Shown: positions 15,964 through 25,377, numbered from the stretch's first letter. The stretch is 64,000 bases of DNA from DASVNK01 sp036383895 (GCA_036383895.1 DASVNK010000025.1:186001-250000); one strand, 5' to 3'. Translations and numbers: made by a program. The notes: generated from the letters alone by a model not told the origin.

Positions 15964-17850
15964 TTAACGCCAGCGAATTCTATCGCTCAGGAATAATTGA
16001 TCCGGAAGCATTCCCGGCGGTGCCATTTTTACCGGGAATCCAGTCGGCACATTTTGGAACTTATACACATCCAAATAAAAGTTCGCCCAAAGCCCCTCGC
16101 GCGTGTGTTTGGCCCGGCTGTTTTCGTTCATTTCGGTCAGGAACCGGCGATTCGTTGTGATGGGTGTGAGATACAAGCCGCGAATCACTTTCCGCTCATC
16201 GTTGATCCGGTAGAAATCGTCGCGCTTATCCAGCCCGGCGTCCAGCGTAATCCATACGCATTGGCGATCTCCGTACCAAGCCACCGCCCACGGCATATCG
16301 CTCATCATTAATTCATCCCGCTCCATGAATTGCGATACGGTCAGGATGTACGGTGGAAAGTACGGCGGATACTCGAAGGGTACATTCCTCGGCGGCGCCA
16401 GCCGAAGCGCCAGCGGCAGACTCATCAGCAGCAGGAAGCCGGCGATGGCGGAACTTCGCAGGACTGGCGCCGGAAAATTCAATCCATCCAGGAGTGTGAA
16501 AAAGACCCCGGCACCGAAGATGAAAAACAGCGGCGTAAACACGACCAGCAAGTTCTCGGAATTTGCGGTCGGCGTCGCTGCGCTTAACTCCGTTCGCCCG
16601 AGCGCCTGCACAGCGATGAACAGAAAGAGTGTTCCAAAGAGAAACCACTTCAGGCGGCTGATCGCGACATTGCGGAACGGCATAAACAGCGCCGCGACGA
16701 AAAATGCGCCTATCCAGTTGCCGGCCGCGCGCGGAAGCTCCTGACCAATGATTTCGCGCGCGTTCACCACCAGCTTGCGGATGTATTCATCAAATTCCAC
16801 CCGGTTGACCGCCGACCGAACCTTTTGCGGCATCGAGCGCTCCAAAACATTTCCCGGATACTGAACGCTTTGATGATGCACCGCGTAAGTGGCAGTGCCG
16901 AACAGCGTGCCGCTGACTTGAAAATTCCGCAGCAACCACGGCGCGAGGACCAGCACGAAAAGAAGCGAAGCGATAATCGCCACGCCAGCCCGCGGCCCGC
17001 TCGGCGGCTGCGCTTCCGTTCCCGGCGCAGGAGCCGGCGCTGGTGTCGCGCCGACCGCGGTAAGGAACGCGACCACCGGTATGATCAGCCAACCCATCGA
17101 ATACCGAGTGAGCGCCATCAATCCCACAATGACCCCGGCGAAAGCAGCCATTTTGAAGAGCCAGCTTTTGGATTTTCCCAGTTCACGAGCGCCCATTTCG
17201 AATTTCACCAGCACATTCGCGAGCAATAAAAACAGTGCCATCAGCAGAATCGTCGAGAGACCCGACGTGGTGAATTCCCAGTAAAGCTCCGTCAGCGCCA
17301 CCAGCGCCGCGGCGAGAACTCCCACACTGCGATCGAACAACCGCCTGGCTAATCGATACACGAGAAAAAGCACCACAAAGAACAAAAGCTGATTGAACGC
17401 GCCGATCAGCCATTCCGCCCGGTACCGGTTGAAGTTTTGTTCCGTCATCGCCCCCTTTATCGGGACCACTTTCATTAATCCCGCCAACAGCGTTGGATAC
17501 ACCGGAGCGTTCGCGATGTCCGGATGCGGTCGCGTCAAAAGCTCAGGACTGATCCGACCGCGATGTTCTTCAATCAGCGCGATGCTGAGCGGTCGAACGA
17601 ACTTCGTTGAATAGCCTTCTCCATTCGCAAGGTTGCGCGCGATCTGGGCTGAATCCATCGCTTCGATGGAATAAAAGTTTTTCGCTTCGCGCACGTGCCA
17701 GAGCGCCGCCAATGCAATCAGCGCCAAACCAAAAAGTGCGATTCGTAAATACCGCGCGCCTTCGCCTTCCTCCAGTTTATAGATCCATTCCTGTAGCCCT
17801 ACTGGCGGTCCGTCCTTCTTTCTAAACACTCCTGCTAAAAAATTCTTCAT
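15964..17850 (-). CDS. GT-C fold membrane glycosyltransferase-like protein
   Basis: The 628-residue polytopic protein has about a dozen membrane helices (for example IALFGLALIALAALW, LLFFVVLFLVYRLARRLF, GVAIIASLLFVLVLAPWLLR). After the first helix comes a loop with an acidic residue (SIEAMDSAQIARNLANGEGYS) like the catalytic loop of ArnT/PMT enzymes, which use lipid-linked sugars. The C-terminal region is soluble (periplasmic) and contains WAVAWYGDRQCVW. A sugar-transfer role in exopolysaccharide or protein glycosylation is likely; the substrate cannot be read. It begins 11 bases after the sigma-54 regulator gene, so it is probably cotranscribed with the two-component system. Confidence 0.75.
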   Translation of the reverse strand: MKNFLAGVFRKKDGPPVGLQEWIYKLEEGEGARYLRIALFGLALIALAALWHVREAKNFYSIEAMDSAQIARNLANGEGYSTKFVRPLSIALIEEHRGRISPELLTRPHPDIANAPVYPTLLAGLMKVVPIKGAMTEQNFNRYRAEWLIGAFNQLLFFVVLFLVYRLARRLFDRSVGVLAAALVALTELYWEFTTSGLSTILLMALFLLLANVLVKFEMGARELGKSKSWLFKMAAFAGVIVGLMALTRYSMGWLIIPVVAFLTAVGATPAPAPAPGTEAQPPSGPRAGVAIIASLLFVLVLAPWLLRNFQVSGTLFGTATYAVHHQSVQYPGNVLERSMPQKVRSAVNRVEFDEYIRKLVVNAREIIGQELPRAAGNWIGAFFVAALFMPFRNVAISRLKWFLFGTLFLFIAVQALGRTELSAATPTANSENLLVVFTPLFFIFGAGVFFTLLDGLNFPAPVLRSSAIAGFLLLMSLPLALRLAPPRNVPFEYPPYFPPYILTVSQFMERDELMMSDMPWAVAWYGDRQCVWITLDAGLDKRDDFYRINDERKVIRGLYLTPITTNRRFLTEMNENSRAKHTREGLWANFYLDVYKFQNVPTGFPVKMAPPGMLPDQLFLSDRIRWR

Positions 17851-17861
17851 TCCAAAAAATC

Positions 17862-19229
17862 CTAAAATCCTTCCAGATGATACGTATGCAATTTTCGATG
17901 CAACGTTCGCCGGCTAATCCCTAAGCGCCGCGCCGCTTCCGTCCGATTTCCCTTCGCATCATTGAGCGCCTGCTGAATTAATTTCTTCTCGGCCTGCTCC
18001 ACGGTCAGCCCGGCCTTCGACGCGCTTGCCCCATCTGTTTCGGGATTGTAATTACGAATGCTCGCCGGCAATTCGCGAACACCGATTTTGTCGCGCCGCC
18101 CAAGGACGACCGCGCCTTCAATCGCCGCCCGCAACTCGCGCACGTTCCCTTTCCACGGATAACTCATCAGCAAATCCATCGCAGCCGGTTCAATTTCCGT
18201 GATGTTCTTTTTGTTCTTGGCCGCGAACTCGTTCAGGAACGCAGTCGCCAACAACGGAATATCTTCTCTCCGCTCGCGCAACGGCGGCATTTCAATCGGC
18301 ACGACATTCAATCGGTAGAACAGATCCTCGCGAAATTTCCCTTGTTCGACCATCTGTTCGAGGTTTTTGTTCGTTGCCGCGATCAATCGCACATCGGCGA
18401 CCAACGTTTTGCTGCTCCCGACCCGTTCAAAGGTCCGCTCACCGAGGAACCGCAACAGCTTGATCTGAATCGTCGCGTCGATCTCGCCAATTTCATCCAG
18501 GAAAAGCGTTCCACCTTGCGCTTGTTCAATGCGCCCAAGCCGGCGCTCATGCGCCCCGGTGAATGCTCCTTTCTCGTGTCCGAACAACTCGCTTTCCAAC
18601 AACGTCGGCGCGAGCGCGGCGCAATGCACAATCACCAGCGGCGCCCGGGCGCGCGAACTCAATTGATGAATGGCGCGCGCGATCAATTCTTTCCCCGTCC
18701 CACTCTCACCAGTGACCAGCACCGTTGTCTGCGAAGGCGCCACCTGCCGCACCACATCGAATATCTCCAACATCACCGGCGACTGCCCAATGATGTGTTC
18801 CAGCCCGTATTGCTTATCGAGCTGCTGATGCAACGTCTGGTTTTCACTCTCAAGCTTCTGATGCTTCAACGCGCGCCGAATCCGAAATTCCAGCTCATCA
18901 ATGTTCAGCTTCCCCTTCGAAATATAATCATCCGCTCCGCGCTTGATCGCTTCCACCGCCGTCTCTTCCGAACCATACGCCGTCATCAAAATGCAAACCG
19001 GCGCCTTCGGCAGCGATTTCGCCCGCGCGACCAACTTCATCCCGTCCTCCTTCGGCATCCTGAAATCGGTCAGCAGCACCTGGAAAGTTTCTCGTTCCAG
19101 CAATTCCATCGCGGCATCCGCCGAATCCGCCAGGTAAACTTCAAAGCTATCCTCCAGCGCCGCGCGCAACCCCTCGCGCTGCGTCTTCTCGTCATCGACG
19201 ATCAGAATATTCGGCTTCGGCCCCATCAT
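17862..19229 (-). CDS. Sigma-54-dependent response regulator (NtrC family)
   Basis: This 455-residue activator has a receiver (VDDEKTQREGLRAAL, phospho-Asp in LLTDFRMPKEDG near residue 56). The AAA+ domain has Walker A GESGTGKE and the sigma-54 contact motif GAFTGA. A Fis-type helix-turn-helix closes the protein (GNRTEAARRLGISRRTLHRKL). It remodels RNA polymerase sigma-54 at enhancer-dependent promoters. Its 5' end overlaps the histidine kinase gene by 4 bases, so the kinase is its partner. Location next to the EPS genes recalls PrsK/PrsR-type control of exopolysaccharide, but no -24/-12 promoter was recognised in the cluster. Confidence 0.95.
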   Translation of the reverse strand: MMGPKPNILIVDDEKTQREGLRAALEDSFEVYLADSADAAMELLERETFQVLLTDFRMPKEDGMKLVARAKSLPKAPVCILMTAYGSEETAVEAIKRGADDYISKGKLNIDELEFRIRRALKHQKLESENQTLHQQLDKQYGLEHIIGQSPVMLEIFDVVRQVAPSQTTVLVTGESGTGKELIARAIHQLSSRARAPLVIVHCAALAPTLLESELFGHEKGAFTGAHERRLGRIEQAQGGTLFLDEIGEIDATIQIKLLRFLGERTFERVGSSKTLVADVRLIAATNKNLEQMVEQGKFREDLFYRLNVVPIEMPPLRERREDIPLLATAFLNEFAAKNKKNITEIEPAAMDLLMSYPWKGNVRELRAAIEGAVVLGRRDKIGVRELPASIRNYNPETDGASASKAGLTVEQAEKKLIQQALNDAKGNRTEAARRLGISRRTLHRKLHTYHLEGF

Positions 19230-20452
19230 TTATTTTCCCCTTGCCCAGCCACTTCACCTGCGCCCGCCTGCAACAACCGCGGCCTTCGCTCATGCAACGG
19301 CAACCACACCCGAAACGTCGTCCCTTTCCCCGGCTTGCTCTCCACATCGATCCGCCCCCCGTGCTCGCGAATAATCCGCTGCACAATCATCAACCCCAAA
19401 CCCGACCCCTTCTTCTTCGTCGTAAAAAACGGCTGGAAAAGCTGGTTCAACTTCTCTTCCGGGATCCCACTCCCCGTATCCCGAATACTCACAAACACCG
19501 CCTCGCTGTTCGCCCCCGTCTCGATCGACAACTCCCCTCCCCGGCTCATCGCCTGCATCCCATTCCGAATCAAATTCACAAACACCTGTTTCAACTGCGC
19601 CGCATCGCACGGCACCTCCGGCAAATTCCCCGCCAGCTTCTCCTCAATCCTCTGGCCCCGATTCTCAATCTCTGGCCGCAGCAACTCAATCGTTTCGCTC
19701 ACAATCCGGTTCACCGAAGCCACCGCCAGTTTCGGCGCGCGCGCCCGCAACGCATCCAGAAACTGCGTCACGATATTATCCAACCGCCCAATCTCCCCCT
19801 TCGCGACATTCACATACCCTTCCAACCGCTCTACCCCCGCCCCAATCTCCGCCGCCTCAGCGTCAGTCGTCCTCCGCAACTTCTTCAATTCGCGCTCCAT
19901 CAACTGCAAATGAATATGCAGCGCGTTCAATGGGTTCCCGATCTCATGCGCCACGCTCGCCGCCAGCAACGTCAACGCCTGCACCCGCTCATCCTCGATC
20001 GCCTGAAAAGTCTTCGCCCGCGCCTCCGTCGCATCCCGCAAAATCAACGCCACCCCCGCGCTCCCGCTCTTCTCCCCATCCAACGGCGCCGCATACAAAT
20101 GCAGATACCGCGGCCGCGGCAACGTAATCTCAATCTCCTGCCGAATCACCCGCGGCCCGCCCTCCGCATCGATCCGCATCAAATGTTCCCAATCAAACTC
20201 CGGCAAAAACCGATTCACCAACTGACCTTCCGCCGTCGATCGGATCCCCAACAAATTCGAAACCGCCGAATTGAAATAAATAATCCGCTTATTCTCATCC
20301 ACCACCAACACCCCGTCCTCGATCGTGTTGAACAGCGTCTCCAGAAAATTCCGTTCCCGCGCCAGCCGCTGCACCACCGTCTGCAACCCCTCGGTATCTA
20401 GCCGCCCAATCCGCCCGAGAACCTTATCAAGAAAGCTGGATTTCGCCGGCAT
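19226..20452 (-). CDS. PAS-domain sensor histidine kinase (NtrB/AtoS-like)
   Basis: The 408-residue kinase has no membrane segment. A PAS domain spans about residues 38-150 (LFNTIEDGVLVVDENKRIIYF). The HisKA domain has H in SVAHEIGNPLNALHIHL, and the catalytic domain has N-box VFVNLIRNGMQAM, G1 DTGSGIPEEKL and G2 KGSGLGLMIV. It would autophosphorylate on the H-box histidine and pass phosphate to the sigma-54 regulator encoded downstream with a 4-base overlap. Being soluble, it probably senses a cytosolic cue through the PAS fold. It starts 4 bases after the corA stop. Confidence 0.94.
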   Translation of the reverse strand: MPAKSSFLDKVLGRIGRLDTEGLQTVVQRLARERNFLETLFNTIEDGVLVVDENKRIIYFNSAVSNLLGIRSTAEGQLVNRFLPEFDWEHLMRIDAEGGPRVIRQEIEITLPRPRYLHLYAAPLDGEKSGSAGVALILRDATEARAKTFQAIEDERVQALTLLAASVAHEIGNPLNALHIHLQLMERELKKLRRTTDAEAAEIGAGVERLEGYVNVAKGEIGRLDNIVTQFLDALRARAPKLAVASVNRIVSETIELLRPEIENRGQRIEEKLAGNLPEVPCDAAQLKQVFVNLIRNGMQAMSRGGELSIETGANSEAVFVSIRDTGSGIPEEKLNQLFQPFFTTKKKGSGLGLMIVQRIIREHGGRIDVESKPGKGTTFRVWLPLHERRPRLLQAGAGEVAGQGENK

Positions 20453-20456
20453 CGCC

Positions 20457-21461
20457 TTACTTTCCTATCCACCCACGTTTCCGGAAATACCAATACGTCA
20501 ACCCCGTCGAAACCGCCGTCACCAAAATCGCCGCCAAATACCCATACTTCCAATGCACCTCCGGCATCGAATCAAAATTCATCCCATACCACGTCCCGAT
20601 AATCACGATCGGCGTCGTAATCACCGTGATCATCGTCAGCAACTTCACCACCTCACCCGTCTGGTTCGACGACATGTTCAAATACACCTGCAAAATCCCC
20701 GTCAACGAATCCGTATAGCTCTGCGCCAGCTCACTGATGTGGTTCAACCCATCGTAAACATCGCGATAATACGGCACCAGGTGCGCACGAATCAGCTTAA
20801 ACTCACCCCGCGCAAATCGCGCCAGCACCTCCCGCTGCGGCCCAATAATCTGCCGCAAATGAAACACCTCCTTCTTAATCTGGATGATCCGGTTCAACGT
20901 CGCCCGATTCGGATTCTGCAACGCCTCATCCTCCAGTTCCGAAATCTCAAACGACAACTCCTCCAACGCCGGCTTGTAATTCTCCACCACCGAATCCAGC
21001 AACGTATGCGCCACCCGATCCGGCGCCCGCGCGATGTGCACCGTGCTTTTCAAGCAGCGATCCGCCGTCGCCTGCACACTCCGCAGCGGCGTATCGTGAT
21101 ACGTCACCAGAAAATTCTTCCCCAAAAAGAAATTCAACTCACTCGTCGCAAACACCCCATCCCGCCGGCTGTAATCCACCCCGTGAATCACGATAAAAAG
21201 GTAGGGCGAAAACTTATCCTCATCCTTCGGCACGTACTCCTCCACCTTCGGCGAAGGCGTCACCATCACGCAGTCCTCGATCGACAGCGGATGAAAATGA
21301 AACACATCCTCCAGCAGAAACTTCGTCTCCTCCGCCGTCGGATTCTCCAGATCCACCCACAAAAACAAATTCGTATCCGCCAAAAGCGTCGGCATCAGGA
21401 ACATCTCAATGTTCTCCGAATGCAACTTCCCCTGCGTCGTAAAAACAAACGATCGAATCAT
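20457..21461 (-). CDS. corA: CorA family magnesium/cobalt transporter
   Basis: The 334-residue protein has the CorA cytoplasmic funnel, with a long helical region ending in two C-terminal membrane helices. The signature YGMNF sits between them (TWYGMNFDSMPEVHW), followed by the second helix (GYLAAILVTAVSTGLTYWYF). It forms pentameric Mg2+ channels in the inner membrane. It heads a string corA - histidine kinase - sigma-54 regulator - GT-C gene with gaps of 4, -4 and 11 bases. Why a cation channel leads a signalling/EPS operon is unclear. The ATG at 21461 is used (MIRSFVFTTQGKL). Confidence 0.94.
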   Translation of the reverse strand: MIRSFVFTTQGKLHSENIEMFLMPTLLADTNLFLWVDLENPTAEETKFLLEDVFHFHPLSIEDCVMVTPSPKVEEYVPKDEDKFSPYLFIVIHGVDYSRRDGVFATSELNFFLGKNFLVTYHDTPLRSVQATADRCLKSTVHIARAPDRVAHTLLDSVVENYKPALEELSFEISELEDEALQNPNRATLNRIIQIKKEVFHLRQIIGPQREVLARFARGEFKLIRAHLVPYYRDVYDGLNHISELAQSYTDSLTGILQVYLNMSSNQTGEVVKLLTMITVITTPIVIIGTWYGMNFDSMPEVHWKYGYLAAILVTAVSTGLTYWYFRKRGWIGK

Positions 21462-21786
21462 CCCGCTCAGCGCTTCCTGGTTTTCATTGATTCATTGATC
21501 CCTCGAAAAAGCCGTTGCGATTTAAACCGCGCGCGAATTCCCGTCGCCCAGTGACATGCCGAATCCACGACGCGTCTTCCCTCTCCCAGCAGGGGAGAGG
21601 GTTGGGTGAGGGGTTTGGCGCGAAACCGAGTCAGTGCGCCCGCCCCGCAGCGAGATGAACTACCGAAATTTCTCAACAGAATCCTAGTGCCAACTTGTCC
21701 CAATCGTAAGCGCAAGTCCGCCTCAATCAAACATTTTCGACGACTACAGAAAATCCAAAGAAACGCATCCACTCACAATCAGCGTT
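21462..21786. repeat. Intergenic stretch with a CCCTCTCCC palindromic repeat
   Basis: This gap holds no supportable gene. At 21579-21601 CCCTCTCCC and GGGGAGAGG form a hairpin with an AGCA loop, followed by TTGGGTGAGGGG. This is a dispersed intergenic repeat type common in several phyla; a shorter CCCTCCCCTCACCC fragment occurs at about 3047-3060. No promoter was recognised for either flanking gene. Confidence 0.5.
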
Positions 21787-22233
21787 TTGGAATGTGCTAG
21801 TCGTAATGATCGACAAGGAGTAGAATCTCTGGCGGGCATTGCACACATGTCGCAAAGAGATCTCAATGAGGACGAGGGCACTTTAATCGGATTCAAAGGT
21901 CGACGTTGCTTTGCGACTCTCCACACGAACTCCATCAGATTCCGTTTCGATGATCAAGAGAAGCAGGGACACTACATTTGGGTTGACCCACCTTGGGTGC
22001 TCTTAAGCGGTTCGGAGGAGATCACCAACTCCCAATCGTACTCTGAAAACAGGTTCGAAGAGTGGTGTCGGCTGTTCAGCGCAGTGCGAGAAACGACGCT
22101 GCAAGATTTTGAAACCGGAAAGGATGGAGAGGTCACACTCGTATTCGCGAACGGCCTTAAAAATAACCCTCTCGACCCGGATTCAGACAACCGGGATTTA
22201 GACTACGATCATTGGTATGCGTATGACCTCTAA
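21787..22233 (+). CDS. Hypothetical protein, acidic and tryptophan-rich
   Basis: I do not recognise this protein. The open frame from the TTG at 21787 gives 148 residues; the ATG at 21847 (MSQRDLNEDEG) gives 128 and is the more likely start. The chain is acidic with aromatic clusters (HYIWVDPPWVLLSG, DNRDLDYDHWYAYDL) and has no signal or membrane helix. Such small acidic cytosolic proteins are often immunity or antitoxin partners, but no toxin is visible. It is the first of three same-strand unknown genes with slightly lower GC than the surrounding operons. Confidence 0.55.
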   Translation: MECASRNDRQGVESLAGIAHMSQRDLNEDEGTLIGFKGRRCFATLHTNSIRFRFDDQEKQGHYIWVDPPWVLLSGSEEITNSQSYSENRFEEWCRLFSAVRETTLQDFETGKDGEVTLVFANGLKNNPLDPDSDNRDLDYDHWYAYDL

Positions 22234-22310
22234 CCATACCCCAAAGCGGAAATCGGGCACCCTGTTCGCATCATCGAGAATATGTAATCCGATCCGGGTT
22301 TGAACACAGC

Positions 22311-22793
22311 ATGGCCGACGACTCCCAAATTCCACTCTGCCGGTCCGAGTGGCTGCAAGATGTAACCATCGAACTCGGTAGGCGCTTCGCAGTGCGTCAC
22401 CCATTTAGGACGTTCACTGTGCAGGTCGACACCTGCGACCAGGACGGAGAGCAGCTCGAAAGACTCACCGTGTGGGCCAGCACCATGTGCGGCACATTGG
22501 TTAATCTGACGCTCTGGGAGGACCGCACCATCTGGGTCGCCGTCATCCTCCGCGCCGCCGAAAACAATCCGGAGTACGAACTCGGCTTCTATCCACCTTC
22601 CGACGGGCTGACCTCCGACCGTCTCGCCGAAGCATTCCGCGATACCGTCGCCATCTCAACCCGCCTTTGCTACAGCGACTCTCCAGAAGCCACCTTGCGC
22701 CAGATCTGGAAACATTCGGGAGAATTTCAGACGAAGGGAACATTGGTAGCACTGCCGAAAACCCAACCAACAAGTGGCGAGATCGTCGACTAA
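22311..22793 (+). CDS. Hypothetical protein
   Basis: The 160-residue soluble protein has no recognised family. It begins MADDSQIPLCRSEWLQDV and contains alternating strands (FTVQVDTCDQDGEQLERLTVW, TIWVAVILRAAEN) followed by a helical region (SDRLAEAFRDTVAISTRLC). There is no signal peptide. It sits 77 bases after the previous unknown gene on the same strand and may belong with it. The coding pattern is convincing because of the frame length, third-position GC bias and natural start, but function is unknown. Confidence 0.55.
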   Translation: MADDSQIPLCRSEWLQDVTIELGRRFAVRHPFRTFTVQVDTCDQDGEQLERLTVWASTMCGTLVNLTLWEDRTIWVAVILRAAENNPEYELGFYPPSDGLTSDRLAEAFRDTVAISTRLCYSDSPEATLRQIWKHSGEFQTKGTLVALPKTQPTSGEIVD

Positions 22794-22831
22794 TACTCGC
22801 GCCGATCGACACATACTACTCTCTTAGCTGA

Positions 22832-23269
22832 ATGACCCAGGACCAGTTCATAACCGAAATCACCGTCCCGGCTGACAATCGAAATCCTGATGTGTATGAG
22901 GCTGCTTTTCGCAGAGTGCGGGAGCGCTTGCGAGGGTTCGAGGATAGAGCGCGTTTCGATATCTTATTTCCGATATCAGTCAAAGCACAGTGGAATGCCC
23001 CATCTGCTCCAGCGGCGCAGCTTCTCCGTGAGCTTAGTCCGGTGTGCCCGCTTTCCTGTGAGGAGGCGGTTCGAGCGCTTTTGTCCGATTGGGACATTAG
23101 CATTGAAGAAGTTCCTTTTTACATTGCCGCACGGTTTGGGGTTGCACGCGTGAGGCAGGCTGTTGACCGCCTTGCGTCCGAGAGGTTGGCAGACTCAGAA
23201 ATGCGGAATCTGAAGGCAGTGTCATATTGGATAGATAGGTATGAAGAAGCGTATCCAAACGGCAGCTAA
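22832..23269 (+). CDS. Hypothetical protein
   Basis: This 145-residue, mostly helical cytosolic protein starts MTQDQFITEITVPAD. It has an amphipathic stretch VRERLRGFEDRARFD and a C-terminal helix pair (ARFGVARVRQAVDRLASERL, AVSYWIDRYEEAYPNGS). No family is recognised. It follows the previous unknown gene by 38 bases on the same strand. The three genes at 21787-23269 look like a transferable group; no linked mobility gene is visible. Confidence 0.55.
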   Translation: MTQDQFITEITVPADNRNPDVYEAAFRRVRERLRGFEDRARFDILFPISVKAQWNAPSAPAAQLLRELSPVCPLSCEEAVRALLSDWDISIEEVPFYIAARFGVARVRQAVDRLASERLADSEMRNLKAVSYWIDRYEEAYPNGS

Positions 23270-23302
23270 AAGGCTGACTGCAGGAAATGGGGAAGCGGTA
23301 CG

Positions 23303-23707
23303 TTATGGTTCCTTCGCCTTGTCGGCCCAGGTAAACGCTTTCGCAACCAATCCGTCGATAATCGAATCATCGGTCGTACGCGGGAACTCAGTGCGATAAT
23401 CTCGCGCGCGTGCAACCGCCTGAAAGGGAAACGTCTGAGTCTCGGGCCTCGGACACTCTCGGCAAATATTCGCGAGGTCCAACACGAGCCCGTCGAGTTG
23501 ATACTCTAAGCGCTCAATGGCTTTGTTCGTTTCCCCGGCGCGAATGCTCCGCAAGGTCGCCACCGCCATGTTGGACTGAATTGATGTGCTCGTGCTCCAT
23601 TGCTGATACGATACGGATTCAAACCTCCAAAAAATCCAACCGCCACCCGCTACAAAACCCACGCTGAAAGCCAGCGTAACGATGATGAATGGTTTCAATT
23701 TACGCAT
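23303..23707 (-). CDS. Hypothetical membrane-anchored protein
   Basis: The start at 23707 (MRKLKPFIIVTLAFSVGFVAGGG) gives 134 residues with one N-terminal membrane helix, followed by a mainly helical extracytoplasmic domain. That domain contains two cysteines in close spacing (ANICRECPRPET) and a C-terminal charged helix. The open frame extends upstream to 24151, but that extension is antisense-like arginine-rich sequence overlapping the next gene and is rejected. No family is recognised. Confidence 0.6.
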   Translation of the reverse strand: MRKLKPFIIVTLAFSVGFVAGGGWIFWRFESVSYQQWSTSTSIQSNMAVATLRSIRAGETNKAIERLEYQLDGLVLDLANICRECPRPETQTFPFQAVARARDYRTEFPRTTDDSIIDGLVAKAFTWADKAKEP

Positions 23708-23856
23708 ATCTTTTAGTGAGCGTGATATTATGATCCGCGCAGTCCGCGATCGAATGGTTCTTTTGGCGTTCTTGCAGCCGCGAGTATTCCGCTCGGTATT
23801 GTTTACCGGAAGCGTCGAGCAAAATGATTTCAGCCGGTCACCCCAGGGCCGCAGTA

Positions 23857-24864
23857 TCAACGGCGCTCTTGAGCAAGGGATATCAATAGTGCCTCGGTGG
23901 CCCAGCCTGTGGCAAAGGCAGAAATAAACTGGTCCTTTCCGTGCGGAAAGCCGCTCTCGAAATACTCCTGAATAGGCTTGGCTCGGGTAACGACATGCCA
24001 CGACCCATCCGCCTCCTGCGTTCGTAGCAGGAAGGCGAGCCCACGGAGCCAGGCCGGGTGCTGGGGGGACAATCCGCCGGCCTCGTGCAGTGCGACGAGC
24101 GCCGAACCCGTCGCGTATGCGTCGGGCTTCATTCCGCGTTGTTGCGCCCATCCGCCTTCCGCGTCCTGCTCGTTCAGCAATCCCTGCGCAAAGCGGTCCA
24201 CCTTTTCCGAAGGCAATTTTAGTTCGCGCGCAAGACGCAAGCGGAAGACCTGGTCTTCGGTGTTGTCAGCGTTGGCCGATTCCAGCCACCGCTCGACTGC
24301 GGTTGCCCTCCGCGCAATGGCCTCTCGTTGTTTGGCATTCCCATAGCGATTGAGGCCACGTAGTGCAACGTAACTCGTAGTGAATTTCGATGCTTCCGCA
24401 GGCGGTCGATCAACGGTTGTTTTCCACGTGCCGAGATCCTTCTCGTAGTTCAAGAGAAACTCAACCATTGCTTCGGTTTTACTGTCTGGCGCGTACTCGC
24501 CGAGGTCCAGAGCCCACAATGCAGAACCGATGGTGTCCACGCGAGTGCCGCCCAACGCCTCGAACGCCCGTTCGTACTGTCGCTTAAAGTTCGCTTCGTC
24601 GATCTCAATGCCGACTTTGCGCGCGTCTCTGAGAACCATCAACGAAAGCGTTTGGCTATGGCAGGTGAAGCACGCGTTCTTCGTGAGGAAAGTCGCGGAA
24701 GTTCGGTCAATGAGTCGAACCGCTCGCGTTGCAGCTTCGCGAACTCCTTGATTCGGCGTCGTCGAGATCGCCCTCGGAGCCGCAAGTCTCTTCTCTTCGG
24801 CAGACGCCGTGCCCAGCAATACGATCAGGCAGCAGGCTGCTCGAACTGACTTAAATGCTTCCAT
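23857..24864 (-). CDS. Exported prenyltransferase/squalene-cyclase-like repeat protein with CxxCH
   Basis: From the ATG at 24864 (MEAFKSVRAACCLIVLLGTASAEE) the protein has a signal peptide and 335 residues. The mature chain carries CFTCHSQ, a c-type heme-like CxxCH, early on. Repeats of the squalene-hopene cyclase/prenyltransferase alpha-alpha toroid follow (QDAEGGWAQQRGM, TQEADGSWHVVTR, ATGSALVALHEAGG). The catalytic DxDD of true cyclases is not seen, so it is unlikely to be an enzyme of hopanoid synthesis. Similar exported proteins occur in planctomycetes and verrucomicrobia, with unknown role. A start at 24912 would place extra residues before the signal. Confidence 0.72.
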   Translation of the reverse strand: MEAFKSVRAACCLIVLLGTASAEEKRLAAPRAISTTPNQGVREAATRAVRLIDRTSATFLTKNACFTCHSQTLSLMVLRDARKVGIEIDEANFKRQYERAFEALGGTRVDTIGSALWALDLGEYAPDSKTEAMVEFLLNYEKDLGTWKTTVDRPPAEASKFTTSYVALRGLNRYGNAKQREAIARRATAVERWLESANADNTEDQVFRLRLARELKLPSEKVDRFAQGLLNEQDAEGGWAQQRGMKPDAYATGSALVALHEAGGLSPQHPAWLRGLAFLLRTQEADGSWHVVTRAKPIQEYFESGFPHGKDQFISAFATGWATEALLISLAQERR

Positions 24865-25041
24865 GGCGGCGGTGTCGCCTGACAGGATACCAAGCATCGT
24901 ATTCGAACGCACAGCTTTTTTCGGCAGCCAAACGACGAAAGCATTCGGCTGCGGCCTGTGAGCGCTGGTCGGGAAGCAGAGCGATCAAGAAAAGGGGTCA
25001 GTCCGTAAGATGTTAGCCTGGTCAGAATCGGAGCGCCCGCG

Positions 25042-25377
25042 CTACTTCACTTCATTCTTCCCCTCCGCGCCGACCCAAATGAACGTCCTATTCGTCGTCG
25101 TCGCAAGGAAGCCTCGGCCTTTGAACTCATCTCGATCAACGGCAAGCACGCACTGGTAGTTCGTTCCGCCGACCTGCACCACGTTCATAAAAAGAAAGAA
25201 CCGTTCACCCTCCGGACCCAGCACCAAGTTCGTCTGCCCCCTGCGCATATCTTCAAGCTGCGCGACCAATCCCCATTTCCCTTCAGTGATCGCACCCCAC
25301 AGAAATCCACGGCGCATCAAAAGAAACAATCCCAAGCCGACCAACAAAATCAGACAGAACAACATCCCCTTGCGCAT
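25042..25377 (-). CDS. Hypothetical protein with N-terminal membrane helix
   Basis: The 111-residue protein opens MRKGMLFCLILLVGLGLFLLM, a clear signal anchor. A small beta-rich domain follows (GERFFLFMNVVQVGGTNYQCVLAVDRDEF, GFLATTTNRTFIWVG). It is likely tethered to the membrane facing the periplasm. No family is recognised. It stands alone between the cyclase-like gene (same strand, about 180 bases away) and a plus-strand pair of unknown genes. Confidence 0.6.
   Translation of the reverse strand: MRKGMLFCLILLVGLGLFLLMRRGFLWGAITEGKWGLVAQLEDMRRGQTNLVLGPEGERFFLFMNVVQVGGTNYQCVLAVDRDEFKGRGFLATTTNRTFIWVGAEGKNEVK

Noticed and set aside
18342..20401. Two long plus-strand frames (523 and 386 codons) opposite the sigma-54 regulator and histidine kinase
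   Set aside because: Both lie entirely antisense to genes with clear catalytic motifs; their Arg/Pro/His-rich translations are shadows of GC-rich coding sequence.
23708..24151. N-terminal extension of the membrane-anchored protein at 23303
   Set aside because: Arginine-rich, overlaps the cyclase-like gene, and the ATG at 23707 starts a clean membrane anchor.
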